From the NCBI GenBank assembly GCA_024635655.1, contig JAGXIL010000039.1, positions 1-64,000 on the forward strand: 64,000 nt of DNA, given 5' to 3'. The notes under the pieces are model-generated. The model was not told the origin of the DNA and ran no database searches. It saw only the letters and a list, made by a program, of their open reading frames with translations. This DNA is from Gillisia sp. GTDB lineage: Bacteria; Bacteroidota; Bacteroidia; Flavobacteriales; Flavobacteriaceae. Position 1 is the stretch's first letter. Each line of letters begins with the position of its first letter. A program made the position numbers and the translations under genes. Positions 44,178 to 53,577 of this stretch are shown here, piece after piece.

Positions 44178-45407
44178 CTATTGAGAGGACCTTAGGGCAC
44201 TAAAACCCAGCTTTTCCAGATCTTCCCAAAATTCGGGATAAGACTTGGAAACCACTCCTGCATCCTCTATCTGCAACGGAACTTTGAGCGCAAGTGGCGC
44301 AAAAGCCATAGCCATTCGATGATCGTTATAGGTGGCAACCGAAATATCTTTTGCCAGAGTACTGCCAGGATAAAGCTTGAGGCTATCTCCTGTAATTTTC
44401 ACCCTTGCACCAAATTTTTCCATTTCTGTCTGTAAGGCTAACAGCCGGTCTGTTTCTTTGATCTTTAAAGTGTGCAGGCCGGTTAATTCACATTCCACAC
44501 CCAAAGCCAGACAGGTGACGGCAATTGTTTGTGCAATATCGGGGGCATTTTGAAGATTCTCTACAATACGTTTTGGTTTGGTACCCGATTCTTTTACAAG
44601 CGTAATGGTATTTCCATCAAATATAGTAGTCACCCCAAATTTCTTATAGATCTCTTTAAGGCAGCAATCTCCCTGAAGACTGGATTCCCTGTAATTTGAT
44701 AACGTTATGTTAGCGTTGTCGCTAATGCCTGCCAGACTGTAAAAGTAAGAAGCAGAGCTCCAGTCTGATTCTATTTTTATAGTTTTTGAATTCACCCGCT
44801 CTGCAGGTTCGATCTGTATCCTGTTGCTTTTAAAGTTCCCGTTAATTCCCAGAGATTTAAGGAGCTCCAGGGTCATTAAAATATAAGGAGTTGAAGTTAC
44901 TATGCCCTTGAGATCAATTTCCAAACCATCAGGTAATGACGGCGCTATAAGCATTAAGGCAGAAATATACTGGCTGCTGATATTAGCTTCAACACCTACG
45001 TTACTTCTTTGAAGTTTTTTTCCCCGGATCTCCAGGGGAGGAAATCCAGGATTTTCTACATATGTTATTTCTGCACCTAAATTCCGCAGGGCTTCCACCA
45101 GTAGTTTCACCGGCCGCTCTTTCATTCGTGTACTTCCGGTAAGAATAACATCGGTTCCTTCTCTTGAGGCGAAATATGCGGTAAGAAAACGCATGGCCGT
45201 ACCGGCATGGTGAATATCCACAATCCCGGTAGTTGTTTTCAATGCCTGTTGCAGCAACCTGGTATCATCACTGTTGGATAAATTCTCCAGTTCAATATTT
45301 GGGTAAAGCGCTTTAAGGATCAACATCCTGTTGGATTCACTTTTAGATCCCGTGATCTTCAGTTCTCCTTTTAATGGTTTTCCGGAATGTGATATTTCAA
45401 TCTTCAT
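44178..45407 (-). CDS. aroA: 3-phosphoshikimate 1-carboxyvinyltransferase (EPSP synthase)
   Basis: AroA adds enolpyruvate from PEP to shikimate 3-phosphate in the chorismate pathway. The 409 residues form two inside-out alpha/beta domains. Recognisable parts are ITGSKSESNRMLIL (Lys and Ser binding substrate), HAGTAMRFLTAYF, GSTRMKERP, SSQYISALMLIAP, the SDWSSASYF motif, LKIKETDRL and NDHRMAMAFA. It lacks the LPGSKS start typical of enterobacteria, but the key Lys is present. It is separate from the aromatic operon at 52-56 kb. Confidence 0.93.
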   Translation of the reverse strand: MKIEISHSGKPLKGELKITGSKSESNRMLILKALYPNIELENLSNSDDTRLLQQALKTTTGIVDIHHAGTAMRFLTAYFASREGTDVILTGSTRMKERPVKLLVEALRNLGAEITYVENPGFPPLEIRGKKLQRSNVGVEANISSQYISALMLIAPSLPDGLEIDLKGIVTSTPYILMTLELLKSLGINGNFKSNRIQIEPAERVNSKTIKIESDWSSASYFYSLAGISDNANITLSNYRESSLQGDCCLKEIYKKFGVTTIFDGNTITLVKESGTKPKRIVENLQNAPDIAQTIAVTCLALGVECELTGLHTLKIKETDRLLALQTEMEKFGARVKITGDSLKLYPGSTLAKDISVATYNDHRMAMAFAPLALKVPLQIEDAGVVSKSYPEFWEDLEKLGFSALRSSQ

Positions 45408-45440
45408 TATAAATCTTTCGTTTCTAACTTTAATAAGCTT

Positions 45441-45704
45441 TTATTCCCGTTCCTGCTTTTTTATCTTTGACCTGAACTGTCCGTAGGAAATTATAAACCC
45501 GTACAAAAATGCGGCTAGTAGAGTTCCTATAACAAACCTTATCCATCTTGTTCCTGCGATTTTATCCTCATAAAAAGCTGAGAAATCAAGGCCTCCATAG
45601 TCAAACAACATAGAAATGAACTGGTAGATCAAAGCAAATGCGAGCCCTAAGACTACAACCGATTTCCAGAATGCCTTATCTCTTACAATTTTTTTAAATG
45701 CCAT
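45441..45704 (-). CDS. small two-helix membrane protein, unknown
   Basis: The 87-residue protein has a basic N-terminus (MAFKKIVRDKAFWKS), hydrophobic helices at about 14-31 and 54-73, and a charged C-terminal tail (RSKIKKQERE). Small proteins of this kind sit next to MazG-like and aroA genes in related Flavobacteriaceae as far as I recall. No function known. Its start overlaps the stop of the pyrophosphohydrolase gene by one base, so the two are coupled. Confidence 0.65.
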   Translation of the reverse strand: MAFKKIVRDKAFWKSVVVLGLAFALIYQFISMLFDYGGLDFSAFYEDKIAGTRWIRFVIGTLLAAFLYGFIISYGQFRSKIKKQERE

Positions 45705-46030
45705 TATTTCAACTTTTGGTTGTTTTGGTGCCGGTCGTGGTCTCTTTTTGATTTCAAATCCAGTTTTTTATCGAAAGATTTTTGCAGATCTATCCCGGTT
45801 TGATTTGCCAGGCAAAGAACTACAAATAATACGTCTGCAAGCTCCTCTCCCAGATCTTTATTCTTATCACTTTCTTTTTCGCTTTGCTCTCCATATCTCC
45901 TGGCGATGATCCTTGCCACTTCCCCTACCTCTTCAGTAAGCTGTGCCATATTGGTAAGTTCATTGAAATACCTTACTCCGTGAGCCTTTATCCATTCATC
46001 AACGGCTGCCTGTGCATTTTGTATATCCAT
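45704..46030 (-). CDS. MazG-like nucleotide pyrophosphohydrolase
   Basis: This 108-residue all-alpha NTP pyrophosphatase has the metal-binding set TEEVGEVAR (ExxE type, about 31-39) and LGEELADVLFVVLCLAN (ExxD type, about 61-77). It probably removes aberrant dNTPs or NTPs. The tail is Lys/Asp-rich with histidines (KSKRDHDRHQNNQKLK). It is followed by the coupled small membrane protein and preceded closely by the first DUF3857 gene (3 nt gap), so a transcript of several genes is likely. Confidence 0.85.
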   Translation of the reverse strand: MDIQNAQAAVDEWIKAHGVRYFNELTNMAQLTEEVGEVARIIARRYGEQSEKESDKNKDLGEELADVLFVVLCLANQTGIDLQKSFDKKLDLKSKRDHDRHQNNQKLK

Positions 46031-46033
46031 ATT

Positions 46034-48046
46034 CTAAGATTTTGTGAGCACAATAGCTTCAGCATGCTTCTCCACTACCTGTGCGTAAAACTTTTTTAAT
46101 GACTCATAATCCTGGGGAGTATACACAATATTCTTAAGATCCATATTAGACACCACTCTTAAAAAGTTTCCGTTTTGAGCAATGATGAATTTAAATGTAC
46201 CGGCACCGTTATTCAGTTGAACAATTGTGCTCTCGGGTAAAGACTCTACTTCATATCCCGGTGGAATTAAGATATTTACAATCCTGTCCTCTACAGAGGG
46301 AAAATCAAAAATGATAGGATAAAAGCGCTCATCTGCTTTAAAAGGGTTTTCACTCTCGGCCATGAAAAGTAATGGTTTTAAATACAATTTACCATTGATG
46401 TTTTCTATACCTTCCGGCAACTCAAAAGAGAAAGATTCTCTAATCTCAGAACCAAATTTTTGGCCTTCTGTCTCCAGTTCTGAAATTTGGATATTTCCCC
46501 TATCTTTTTCAAGGATCTGAATGTAATTATCTAAATCTATATTTTTGTATTTGTCCCTGTAGGTTTTAGCATATAATCCTGAAAATACGTTAAATGATTT
46601 TCCTTTCAGGTTTTGTCCTTCCTCAATTTGCAAATTTAGGGTAAAGGAATTGGTAGATGGTAATTTTGGCATTAAATCTATCCAATCTGATCTTTCCCGA
46701 TCCATTACAATTCTTCCGTTCCAGTTCCTGGCTCGGCTTGGAAGTTCTCCAAATGATGAATTTTCTTCTGTTGCATCCAATAAAATTACCTGCCCTTGCA
46801 ACTCCACACTGGAGATAACATAATTAAATCCCTTAAGTGTTGGAAAAAGGGGAATCCCATTATTTTTGGTGCTTAGTAGTACCGGATTTGCTTCTAAACC
46901 GGCATAGCGCAGCATAGCGGTAAGCATCAAATTTATATCCCCTACATTGCCTTCGCCGTCTTTATAAACTTTATTCCCCCCGGCTTCTGCCCTGTATCCT
47001 AAGTAACTATTCCATTTAACTTTTGATTTTGCAAAGCTGTAAATTTTCTCAGCTTTTGCCAATGGATCTGTTTCCCCGGCTAAATGTTTATCAAGATCCT
47101 TTGCAAAATATCTTGTGCGGCTTAACTCCTTATCGTAACCTCCATCTGTAAATATGGTTTTTGTTACTCCCTCCCAGGTATTGGTTAGATTTTCGATGGG
47201 TGAATTGGGGAATTTGGTATACTGCAATTCCCATTTGAGAAAAGCGGCATAATTGGAAAGGTAATCCACGTGGGGTTCAATTTTAAGTGGCGGTATATCA
47301 TCCTTACTGGTGGTATAACTAATTTCGGCATAATTAATTCTGGAGCTTTGCGTATGGGTTGCACCCATAGTATATCCTTCGGGCCTGGTGCTGGAGGTAC
47401 TATTATAGGTTTTATTCCCTGTACCCTCGTCTATCTTGAAAAACAGGGGAGACCGCGGATTTGTATGTTTGACAAAACCAAAAAATTCAGGGATCTTTAC
47501 ACTGGCTTCCAATCTATTAATTGGAATAGTATACTGCAGAAGGATATCATCAATTGAAGTTACAAAAGGTGATCTAAGTGAATATTGGTATTCTATAACA
47601 CTACCTTCTGTTACAGCAGGCATCGTGAATTTGGTGCTAAGCTGATACTTGGTGGTTTCTTCCTTAAAAATTCCGTTCTTATTAAGTTTTTCCTCTACCA
47701 GTTTGTCTCCAACCATATGAAATGTGCTGGCTTTTATTCCTGTAACATTCTCCTTACTACTTCCATTTTTATAATGGAACACCTCTTTGGTAGCCCATTC
47801 AAACCCATCTTTATTATAAATTTTGATCCTTTCATGAACATTTGTTACCAGTATAAATCCTGAAGAATCATTGAACTCATAGTAGGTTCTTACGCTTCTA
47901 TATAATACGGCGGCATTGACATCTTTTTCCAAAGGATGGTTTTTTTCCATAACTTCTTCTCTGGAAACCTTTCCATATTTAAAATCCTGGGCATTTGCCG
48001 TAGAAATTAAAAATAGCAACATTAAAATCGGGGAGATCTTTTGCAT
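46034..48046 (-). CDS. DUF3857 protein with degenerate transglutaminase domain
   Basis: The 670-residue protein has a signal peptide (MQKISPILMLLFLISTANAQ), an N-terminal DUF3857 beta domain (about 40-230) and a transglutaminase-like domain (about 290-410), then a C-terminal beta region. Where the paralogue at 48058 has GYGDCKAL, this protein has GNVGDINLML, so the catalytic Cys is missing; the His position is NYVI instead of NHVI. It should therefore not be a working transglutaminase. This inactive subtype is common in Bacteroidota. The two genes are 11 nt apart and probably act together in the periplasm. Confidence 0.85.
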   Translation of the reverse strand: MQKISPILMLLFLISTANAQDFKYGKVSREEVMEKNHPLEKDVNAAVLYRSVRTYYEFNDSSGFILVTNVHERIKIYNKDGFEWATKEVFHYKNGSSKENVTGIKASTFHMVGDKLVEEKLNKNGIFKEETTKYQLSTKFTMPAVTEGSVIEYQYSLRSPFVTSIDDILLQYTIPINRLEASVKIPEFFGFVKHTNPRSPLFFKIDEGTGNKTYNSTSSTRPEGYTMGATHTQSSRINYAEISYTTSKDDIPPLKIEPHVDYLSNYAAFLKWELQYTKFPNSPIENLTNTWEGVTKTIFTDGGYDKELSRTRYFAKDLDKHLAGETDPLAKAEKIYSFAKSKVKWNSYLGYRAEAGGNKVYKDGEGNVGDINLMLTAMLRYAGLEANPVLLSTKNNGIPLFPTLKGFNYVISSVELQGQVILLDATEENSSFGELPSRARNWNGRIVMDRERSDWIDLMPKLPSTNSFTLNLQIEEGQNLKGKSFNVFSGLYAKTYRDKYKNIDLDNYIQILEKDRGNIQISELETEGQKFGSEIRESFSFELPEGIENINGKLYLKPLLFMAESENPFKADERFYPIIFDFPSVEDRIVNILIPPGYEVESLPESTIVQLNNGAGTFKFIIAQNGNFLRVVSNMDLKNIVYTPQDYESLKKFYAQVVEKHAEAIVLTKS

Positions 48047-48057
48047 GATTTGTAAGT

Positions 48058-49974
48058 TTAAGTACCAGCTATAATAACTGCTTTCTGGTTATTTAAAGAA
48101 TTGATCTTATTCATAAATGCATAAAATTCTGAATATAATTCGGCAGGCCATATCCCATCATAAAGTATATACTCCCTTACCATTGTAATTGTGTTTTTTC
48201 CCTCTTTTTCCCCGGCCTCCAACTTTACCTTATAAGTTCCGAATTGTGTTTGGATCATTTCCTCCTCAGGGATTGATTCGGTGCTGTAATTTTCAGGTAA
48301 TTGAAATTCAAAAACATCCCTGTATGTATACCCTCTTTCAATTTCAAAGGGCAATTTCCTGTCGGTGCTCCTGTTAAGGTTGTAGGTAGGGGTGGTAAAA
48401 AAATGGGTTGACAACAATAATCGGTTTCCTGCTTTTGACGTCAACTTCTGGCCGCTAAATTTAATTTCCTCTATAAATCTTCGATCATCCCTATTGTTAT
48501 CAAAAAATATTTGCTGAAAATTGATATTCTGAAGGTGTCCCCAGTGATTCTTATAGTATAACACCTGATTCTCTTTACTTTCCCTTATGAGATGATAAAT
48601 ATTACCATAAGGTATACCTTCGCTTTTGCGTTTAACCTCTGCAGTATAGGAGCCGCTATTATCGAGCTTTATTTTGCTGAAGGTTTCTCTGACATTCTCA
48701 GTATATGCGTATGCTTTAGTTTTCACAATTTCTCCTCCTTCCGGCTTTACCAGCAGCACGTTCCTGTTATCAGTAAAATCTCCTAAATAATTGAAGGGCA
48801 TAGTCTGGCTAGTACATTCCAGCCAAACATCTTCCTCTTCCAGGGGAATATTTAAAATAACATGATTGCCTTGCATAGAAGCGAAATCAAGATCCAGGTC
48901 TTTTCTTTCCTCCCCGGCAAAAACAATGGCATAATGAGATAGGATATCCTGGGAATCCAGCAGGGCTTTTGTATAATTGGTAAGGGCTTTACAGTCTCCA
49001 TAACCTAACCGGTCCACATCCTCAGCGAGCATTGGCTCCCAACCTCCTATTCCAAGTTGAACACTTATATACCTGGTGTTATCCTGTACATACTGATATA
49101 TGATCTTTGCTTTTTCTATTTCACTTTCAGCATCTTTAGTAAGTTGGGATATTTTATGAAGTGTAGCAGCAGGAAGTTTATCTTTTCCCATTAATAAGTT
49201 ATCATGCTGCCACTTTCCGAACTCAAGCCAGTTTGATGCCTGGCCTATAACTCCTACCAGGGCAAATTCGTCTAATGCCACCTTAAGCATAGGAACAAAT
49301 TTATCTAATACCGGACTCAAATTTTCCATTTTATAAGCAGGAACTTTCTTTAAATTATATTCCAGTAATGTGGGGGTTATATTTTTGGAGATCTTTTGCT
49401 GTTCAAAATTTAATTCTTCCTTCCTTAAAGCGATCTGCCCGGGGTTTAGAAGAGAATAAGAAGAGTTCTCAACACTTAAATAATATCCTGAAACAGGCTG
49501 CCAGGGATCTATGAAAACAGTGGTTCCCGTCTTTGTCTCGCTCTCGAATACTACAGTGTAAGGATAACTTTGTGCAGTATGATCCAAATACTGCACCCGA
49601 TTATCTGTATACAGATCTCCTGATCCAACTGCGCTTCTGTCTTTGAAATCTTTCTGTTTATACTTTTTAATTTCCTTTCCTGCAGCATTATATATGGTTG
49701 CCTTTAATTTTTTAATCTTCCTTTCGGAATCATAATATTGATATGCCTGTACATGTCTTTGACCATATTCATTCATGACAGTAACGCTCCTTATTTTATA
49801 AATGGTCATTTTATTACTTGCATCAACCTCTATTGTGGTTTGATCATCCCTTAGGACAGCGTTCGCATTCAAAATAAGTTCAGGTGAAATTTGGCTTACC
49901 GAAAGATCCTTTATCTGGGCTTGCAATTCTCCCAGGCACAGCAAAAAGGTAATAGTAAATAGTTTTAGACTCAT
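48058..49974 (-). CDS. DUF3857 protein with transglutaminase domain
   Basis: The 638-residue secreted protein (signal MSLKLFTITFLLCLGELQAQ) has an N-terminal DUF3857 region and a transglutaminase-like domain at about 280-400. The Cys is in GYGDCKALTNYTKALL (about 328), the His in NHVILNIP and the acidic residue in VWLECTSQ. The Cys-His-Asp/Glu set seems usable, so it may cleave or cross-link peptide bonds in the periplasm or on the surface. It is the first gene of a pair with the inactive paralogue at 46034. Substrate unknown. Confidence 0.85.
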   Translation of the reverse strand: MSLKLFTITFLLCLGELQAQIKDLSVSQISPELILNANAVLRDDQTTIEVDASNKMTIYKIRSVTVMNEYGQRHVQAYQYYDSERKIKKLKATIYNAAGKEIKKYKQKDFKDRSAVGSGDLYTDNRVQYLDHTAQSYPYTVVFESETKTGTTVFIDPWQPVSGYYLSVENSSYSLLNPGQIALRKEELNFEQQKISKNITPTLLEYNLKKVPAYKMENLSPVLDKFVPMLKVALDEFALVGVIGQASNWLEFGKWQHDNLLMGKDKLPAATLHKISQLTKDAESEIEKAKIIYQYVQDNTRYISVQLGIGGWEPMLAEDVDRLGYGDCKALTNYTKALLDSQDILSHYAIVFAGEERKDLDLDFASMQGNHVILNIPLEEEDVWLECTSQTMPFNYLGDFTDNRNVLLVKPEGGEIVKTKAYAYTENVRETFSKIKLDNSGSYTAEVKRKSEGIPYGNIYHLIRESKENQVLYYKNHWGHLQNINFQQIFFDNNRDDRRFIEEIKFSGQKLTSKAGNRLLLSTHFFTTPTYNLNRSTDRKLPFEIERGYTYRDVFEFQLPENYSTESIPEEEMIQTQFGTYKVKLEAGEKEGKNTITMVREYILYDGIWPAELYSEFYAFMNKINSLNNQKAVIIAGT

Positions 49975-50266
49975 GTGTCAAAAGGTGGTTAGTTCATAGA
50001 ATTTTACTCCTCCCATACTTAAAAAATTTAAATAATAAAGACCTACTGCCAATAGTACCTGAATTATTAACAGAAAAAAAACAGCTTATAAATATAAAAG
50101 TGAATTTGTGACTATTTTTTAAAGGTCATTTTAAAATATGTGGTTTAATACAGTAGGGAATGTAATATTCTAATCTTGAGTATTATTTCCGTAAATCTCA
50201 AATAAGGGGTTCAAATTATAATCAGAAAATTTTGTTAAAAATATAATTAATATTCAAAAAACCAAA

Positions 50267-50719
50267 TTATTCCTTATTTTTTGAATCTATAATTATGGAG
50301 ACGGGCCCGTCATTTGTAAGAGAGACTTTCATATCGGCTCCAAAGATACCTGTCTCAACAGGTTTTCCCAGAGATTGACTCAGGGTGTGTAGAAAATTAT
50401 CATATAAAGGTATAGCCACTTCAGGGCGGGCTGCTTGAATGTAACTTGGCCTGTTCCCCTTCTTAGTGCTCGCATGAAGAGTAAACTGACTTATAACTAA
50501 AATCTCCCCGCTTATTTCCTGAACGGAAAGATTCATTACTCCGGCTTCATCATTGAAAATGCGAAGTTTTGTGATCTTGTTGCAAAGCCATTCTATATCT
50601 TCAAAAGTATCGGCACTTTCAATACCCAGCAGCACCAGTAAGCCAACTCCTATTTGTCCATTGATCCTGCCATCTATTTTGACGGAAGCCTCTGTAACCC
50701 TTTGCAGTACTATTCTCAT
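50267..50719 (-). CDS. dtd: D-aminoacyl-tRNA deacylase
   Basis: Dtd removes D-amino acids from mischarged tRNA. The 150 residues contain MRIVLQRVTEASVKIDG at the start, the active-site SQFTLHASTKKGNRPSY (about 76-92), and the cross-subunit NDGPVSIIID near the end (the usual GPV/F-T motif). Normal length. It overlaps the end of rsgA by 4 nt and is translated with it. Confidence 0.95.
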   Translation of the reverse strand: MRIVLQRVTEASVKIDGRINGQIGVGLLVLLGIESADTFEDIEWLCNKITKLRIFNDEAGVMNLSVQEISGEILVISQFTLHASTKKGNRPSYIQAARPEVAIPLYDNFLHTLSQSLGKPVETGIFGADMKVSLTNDGPVSIIIDSKNKE

Positions 50720-51669
50720 TGCTCCTCATAATTATCTATCCTGTACTGCTGCTCGTCTTCTCCTTCAATGATCTGCAGATAGCTTTTATATCTGGACCAG
50801 GCTACGCCACCATCTTCCAAAGCTTCCTTTACAGCACATTTGGGTTCTTCCAGGTGCAAACAGTTGTAAAATTTACAATCCTGTCTAAGGGCAAAAAATT
50901 CAGGAAAGTAATTTCCGAGTTCCTCTTTTTCCATTTCCACAACTCCGAAGCCTTTAATCCCCGGGGTATCAATAATACGGGCATCAAAACTCAGGTCATA
51001 CATTTCAGCAAAAGTGGTGGTATGTTGGCCCTGTTTTGACTGCTCACTTATTTTGGTGGTCTTTAAATCAAGACTGGGTTCAATGGCATTGATCAGGGTC
51101 GATTTTCCCGTTCCGCTATGTCCGGAGATCATGGACGTTTTTCCGGTCATTTTTTCCTTTACCTGGTCTACATTTTTTCCTGTTTTGGCTGAAATTCCTA
51201 TGCACTCATACCCAATTTCCCTGTACAGGGCTGCCAGGTATTTTACCTCTCCAAGCTCCTCCTCGTTATAGCTGTCGATTTTATTAAAGAGAATGATTGT
51301 TTTGATATGGTAGGCTTCTGCAGTGACAAGAAATCGATCAATAAAAGTGGTAAATGTAGGTGGATTGTTAAGGGTAACGAGCAGAAAAGCCTGATCTATA
51401 TTGGCTGCGATGATGTGGGTTTGTTTTGAAAGATTGACAGATTTTCGGATAATATAGTTGTCCCTGTCTCCAATTTCCTTGATCACCCCGGTTACTTCTT
51501 CACTGGCTTCATCAAGGTCAATTTTCACCTTATCTCCCACAGCCACAGGGTTCGTGCTTTTTATTCCTTTGATTCGGAACTTCCCTTTGATACGGCATTT
51601 ATAAAAATTTCCGTCCTCTGCTTTAACAAGATACCAGCTCCCTGTTGATTTGTAAACTGTTCCCTTCAT
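50716..51669 (-). CDS. rsgA: ribosome small-subunit GTPase RsgA
   Basis: RsgA is the circularly permuted GTPase that checks maturation of the 30S subunit. The 317 residues have an OB-fold (about 1-70), then G4 LFNKID before G1 SGHSGTGKSTLIN and G3 DTPGIKGFG, the order that defines the family. The zinc finger at about 250-280 uses DCKFYNCLHLEEPKCAV (Cys, Cys, His, Cys). Function in the cytoplasm on the ribosome. It precedes dtd with a 4-nt overlap. Confidence 0.95.
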   Translation of the reverse strand: MKGTVYKSTGSWYLVKAEDGNFYKCRIKGKFRIKGIKSTNPVAVGDKVKIDLDEASEEVTGVIKEIGDRDNYIIRKSVNLSKQTHIIAANIDQAFLLVTLNNPPTFTTFIDRFLVTAEAYHIKTIILFNKIDSYNEEELGEVKYLAALYREIGYECIGISAKTGKNVDQVKEKMTGKTSMISGHSGTGKSTLINAIEPSLDLKTTKISEQSKQGQHTTTFAEMYDLSFDARIIDTPGIKGFGVVEMEKEELGNYFPEFFALRQDCKFYNCLHLEEPKCAVKEALEDGGVAWSRYKSYLQIIEGEDEQQYRIDNYEEQ

Positions 51670-51720
51670 TTATTATTTTAATATTTTAAACTGTCTTTAA
51701 AAAGCAAATAATTTTTGATA

Positions 51721-51728
51721 TATATTTG
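51721..51728 (+). promoter_or_regulatory. probable -7 box upstream of the 51758 gene
   Basis: TATATTTG matches TAnnTTTG exactly, 30 nt before the start codon. No convincing -33 TTG was found. Confidence 0.4.
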
Positions 51729-51757
51729 ATACTTAAAAACTTAACAAGTTAATCAAT

Positions 51758-52405
51758 ATGAACAAAATTACATTTAAATTATTGGTTTTCGCCTGTATTA
51801 TCCTGGGAGGATATTCAGTTAACGCACAAACCAAACTTTTTGAGCATCCAAATTTTGAAACTTTGGCAAAGGATCACAAAACCATTGCTATTATTCCATT
51901 TTCAGCAAAGGTAAGCTTACGTCCCAAACAAATGAAGGAATTCACACAGGAACAGCTTAGGGAGATGGAAATTGGAGAAGGCCTGGCCATCCAGAATTCC
52001 ATGTACACCTGGTTTTTAAATCGTCAAAAGAGAGGGAAATTGCAAATAGACGTGCAGGACCCAAAAAAGACAAACGCTATCTTGCTTAAAAATGATATTT
52101 TAGATCTCGCCAGGTATACCCCAGAAGAACTTGCAAAAATTCTTGAGGTAGACGCCGTAATCACAGGACATTTTGAAACCGATAAACCTATGTCTGACGG
52201 GGCTTCTATTGCTCTTGGATTAATTGTTGGATTTTGGGGTACCACAAATTCCGCAACCATTAACATGAGCGTTAACAACGGATTAGACGGACAACTTTTG
52301 TGGAACTACAACAAAAGAGTAGCAGGAAGCCTTGGAAGCAGCACAGATATGCTTATCAATACTTTAATGCGTAAAGCTTCAAGAAGGCTGGCATATACAA
52401 GTTAA
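51758..52405 (+). CDS. secreted protein with a lipoprotein GNA1162-like/CsgG-like fold, unknown
   Basis: The 215-residue protein has a signal peptide (FACIILGGYSVNAQ, cleavage near 23). The mature part starts with a helix and the strand TIAIIPFSAKVS, which in periplasmic proteins of the GNA1162/TolB-N/CsgG group begins an alpha/beta fold. DAVITGHFETDKPMSDGASI (about 130-150) and the later LDGQLLWNYNKRVAGSL support such a fold. The function is unknown. It lies between a promoter-like box and a strong terminator, alone. Confidence 0.6.
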   Translation: MNKITFKLLVFACIILGGYSVNAQTKLFEHPNFETLAKDHKTIAIIPFSAKVSLRPKQMKEFTQEQLREMEIGEGLAIQNSMYTWFLNRQKRGKLQIDVQDPKKTNAILLKNDILDLARYTPEELAKILEVDAVITGHFETDKPMSDGASIALGLIVGFWGTTNSATINMSVNNGLDGQLLWNYNKRVAGSLGSSTDMLINTLMRKASRRLAYTS

Positions 52406-52426
52406 CCAGCTCTTTTTCCCAAAGCA

Positions 52427-52460
52427 AAAAACCTCACAGTATTCAGACTGTGAGGTTTTT
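52427..52460. terminator. bidirectional terminator
   Basis: A perfect 14-bp stem AAAAACCTCACAGT / ACTGTGAGGTTTTT with the loop ATTCAG, between the convergent 51758 gene and the aromatic operon. Its core ACCTCACAG resembles the palindrome family at 32445 and 60658. Confidence 0.9.
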
Positions 52461-52478
52461 CATTTTTGTAAAAACCCG

Positions 52479-53561
52479 TTAATCATTAATCACTTTCTTC
52501 TGGTGATTTATCGATTCCTGGTGAATGGCTTTGAACAATTTTAGGATAAATTCTTCACTAAGCCCAACCTCTTCTCCCTGAAGGATCATTTTGCCCAGGA
52601 TCTCATTCCAACGCGGAGTTTGTAAAATAGCAACATTCTGCGCTTTTTTTAGTTTCCCTATCTCATCGGCAATTACCATTCTCTTTGATAAAGTCTCTAG
52701 TAACTGATTATCTGCAATATCAATCTTGGCCCTTAAATTCTTAAGGCTGTTCTTGAATTCTTCACTTTCTGAAACTTCTTTTCTTATTTTCAGATCTTTC
52801 ATATACTGGATTAAAGTAGCGGGAGTTATTTGTTGTGCAGCATCACTCCATGCATTATCAGGATCATGATGTGTTTCTACCATAAGTCCGTCGTAGTTTA
52901 AGTCCAGGGCGGTTTGACAAAGATCAAATAAAATATCCCGTCTACCCGCAATATGCGAAGGATCCAGGATTAACGGAAGATCTGGGAACCGGTTTTGCAG
53001 GTCAATAGGAATTTGCCATTCCGGATTGTTACGGTACTTTGTTTTTTCATAAGATGAAAATCCGCGGTGTATTACTCCCAGATTCTTAATATCTGCAGTG
53101 TAAAGGCGCTCTACCGCTCCCAGCCATAAAGAGAGGTCAGGATTAACCGGATTTTTGACCAGTACCGTTTTATCTGTACCCTTTAGCGCATCGGCAATTT
53201 CCTGGACAATAAACGGTGATACAGTAGTTCGGGCCCCAATCCACAAAATATCTATATCATTTTCAAGAGCTAATTCTACGTGAACAGGGTTTGCAACCTC
53301 TGTAGTGGTTAATAACCCGGTTTCTTCCTTAGCGGTCTTCAACCATTTTAACCCAAGAGCTCCTACACCTTCAAAATTTCCGGGGCGGGTTCTCGGTTTC
53401 CAGATTCCTGCACGCAAAACACTAACATCACTGTCCTTTAATTGTTTTGCGATCTTTACCACCTGCTCTTCCGTCTCAGCACTGCAAGGGCCGGCAATTA
53501 CCAAAGGGTGGTCCAGGTTAAAATTATCTAACCAGGTGCGGAGTTCTTTTTTGTTTTCCAT
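52479..53561 (-). CDS. bifunctional DAHP synthase / chorismate mutase
   Basis: The 360-residue fusion joins the first step of the aromatic pathway with the branch step to prephenate. The DAHP synthase part (about 1-260) is of the KDSA-like type: VIAGPCSAETEEQ, the Lys/Arg-rich GIWKPRTRPGNFEG, KNPVNPD and DPSHIAGRRD. The chorismate mutase (type II helical, AroQ-like) covers about 270-350 with RAKIDIADNQLLETLSKRM and VAILQTPRWNEIL. It is the last gene of the pheA operon; the stop is followed by the terminator at 52427. Confidence 0.93.
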   Translation of the reverse strand: MENKKELRTWLDNFNLDHPLVIAGPCSAETEEQVVKIAKQLKDSDVSVLRAGIWKPRTRPGNFEGVGALGLKWLKTAKEETGLLTTTEVANPVHVELALENDIDILWIGARTTVSPFIVQEIADALKGTDKTVLVKNPVNPDLSLWLGAVERLYTADIKNLGVIHRGFSSYEKTKYRNNPEWQIPIDLQNRFPDLPLILDPSHIAGRRDILFDLCQTALDLNYDGLMVETHHDPDNAWSDAAQQITPATLIQYMKDLKIRKEVSESEEFKNSLKNLRAKIDIADNQLLETLSKRMVIADEIGKLKKAQNVAILQTPRWNEILGKMILQGEEVGLSEEFILKLFKAIHQESINHQKKVIND

Positions 53562-53577
53562 AATCTATTTTTAATCT

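Noticed and set aside
43037-44200. preQ1 riboswitch before queA
   Set aside because: The roughly 90 nt upstream of the queA start show no preQ1-type stem with an A-rich tail.
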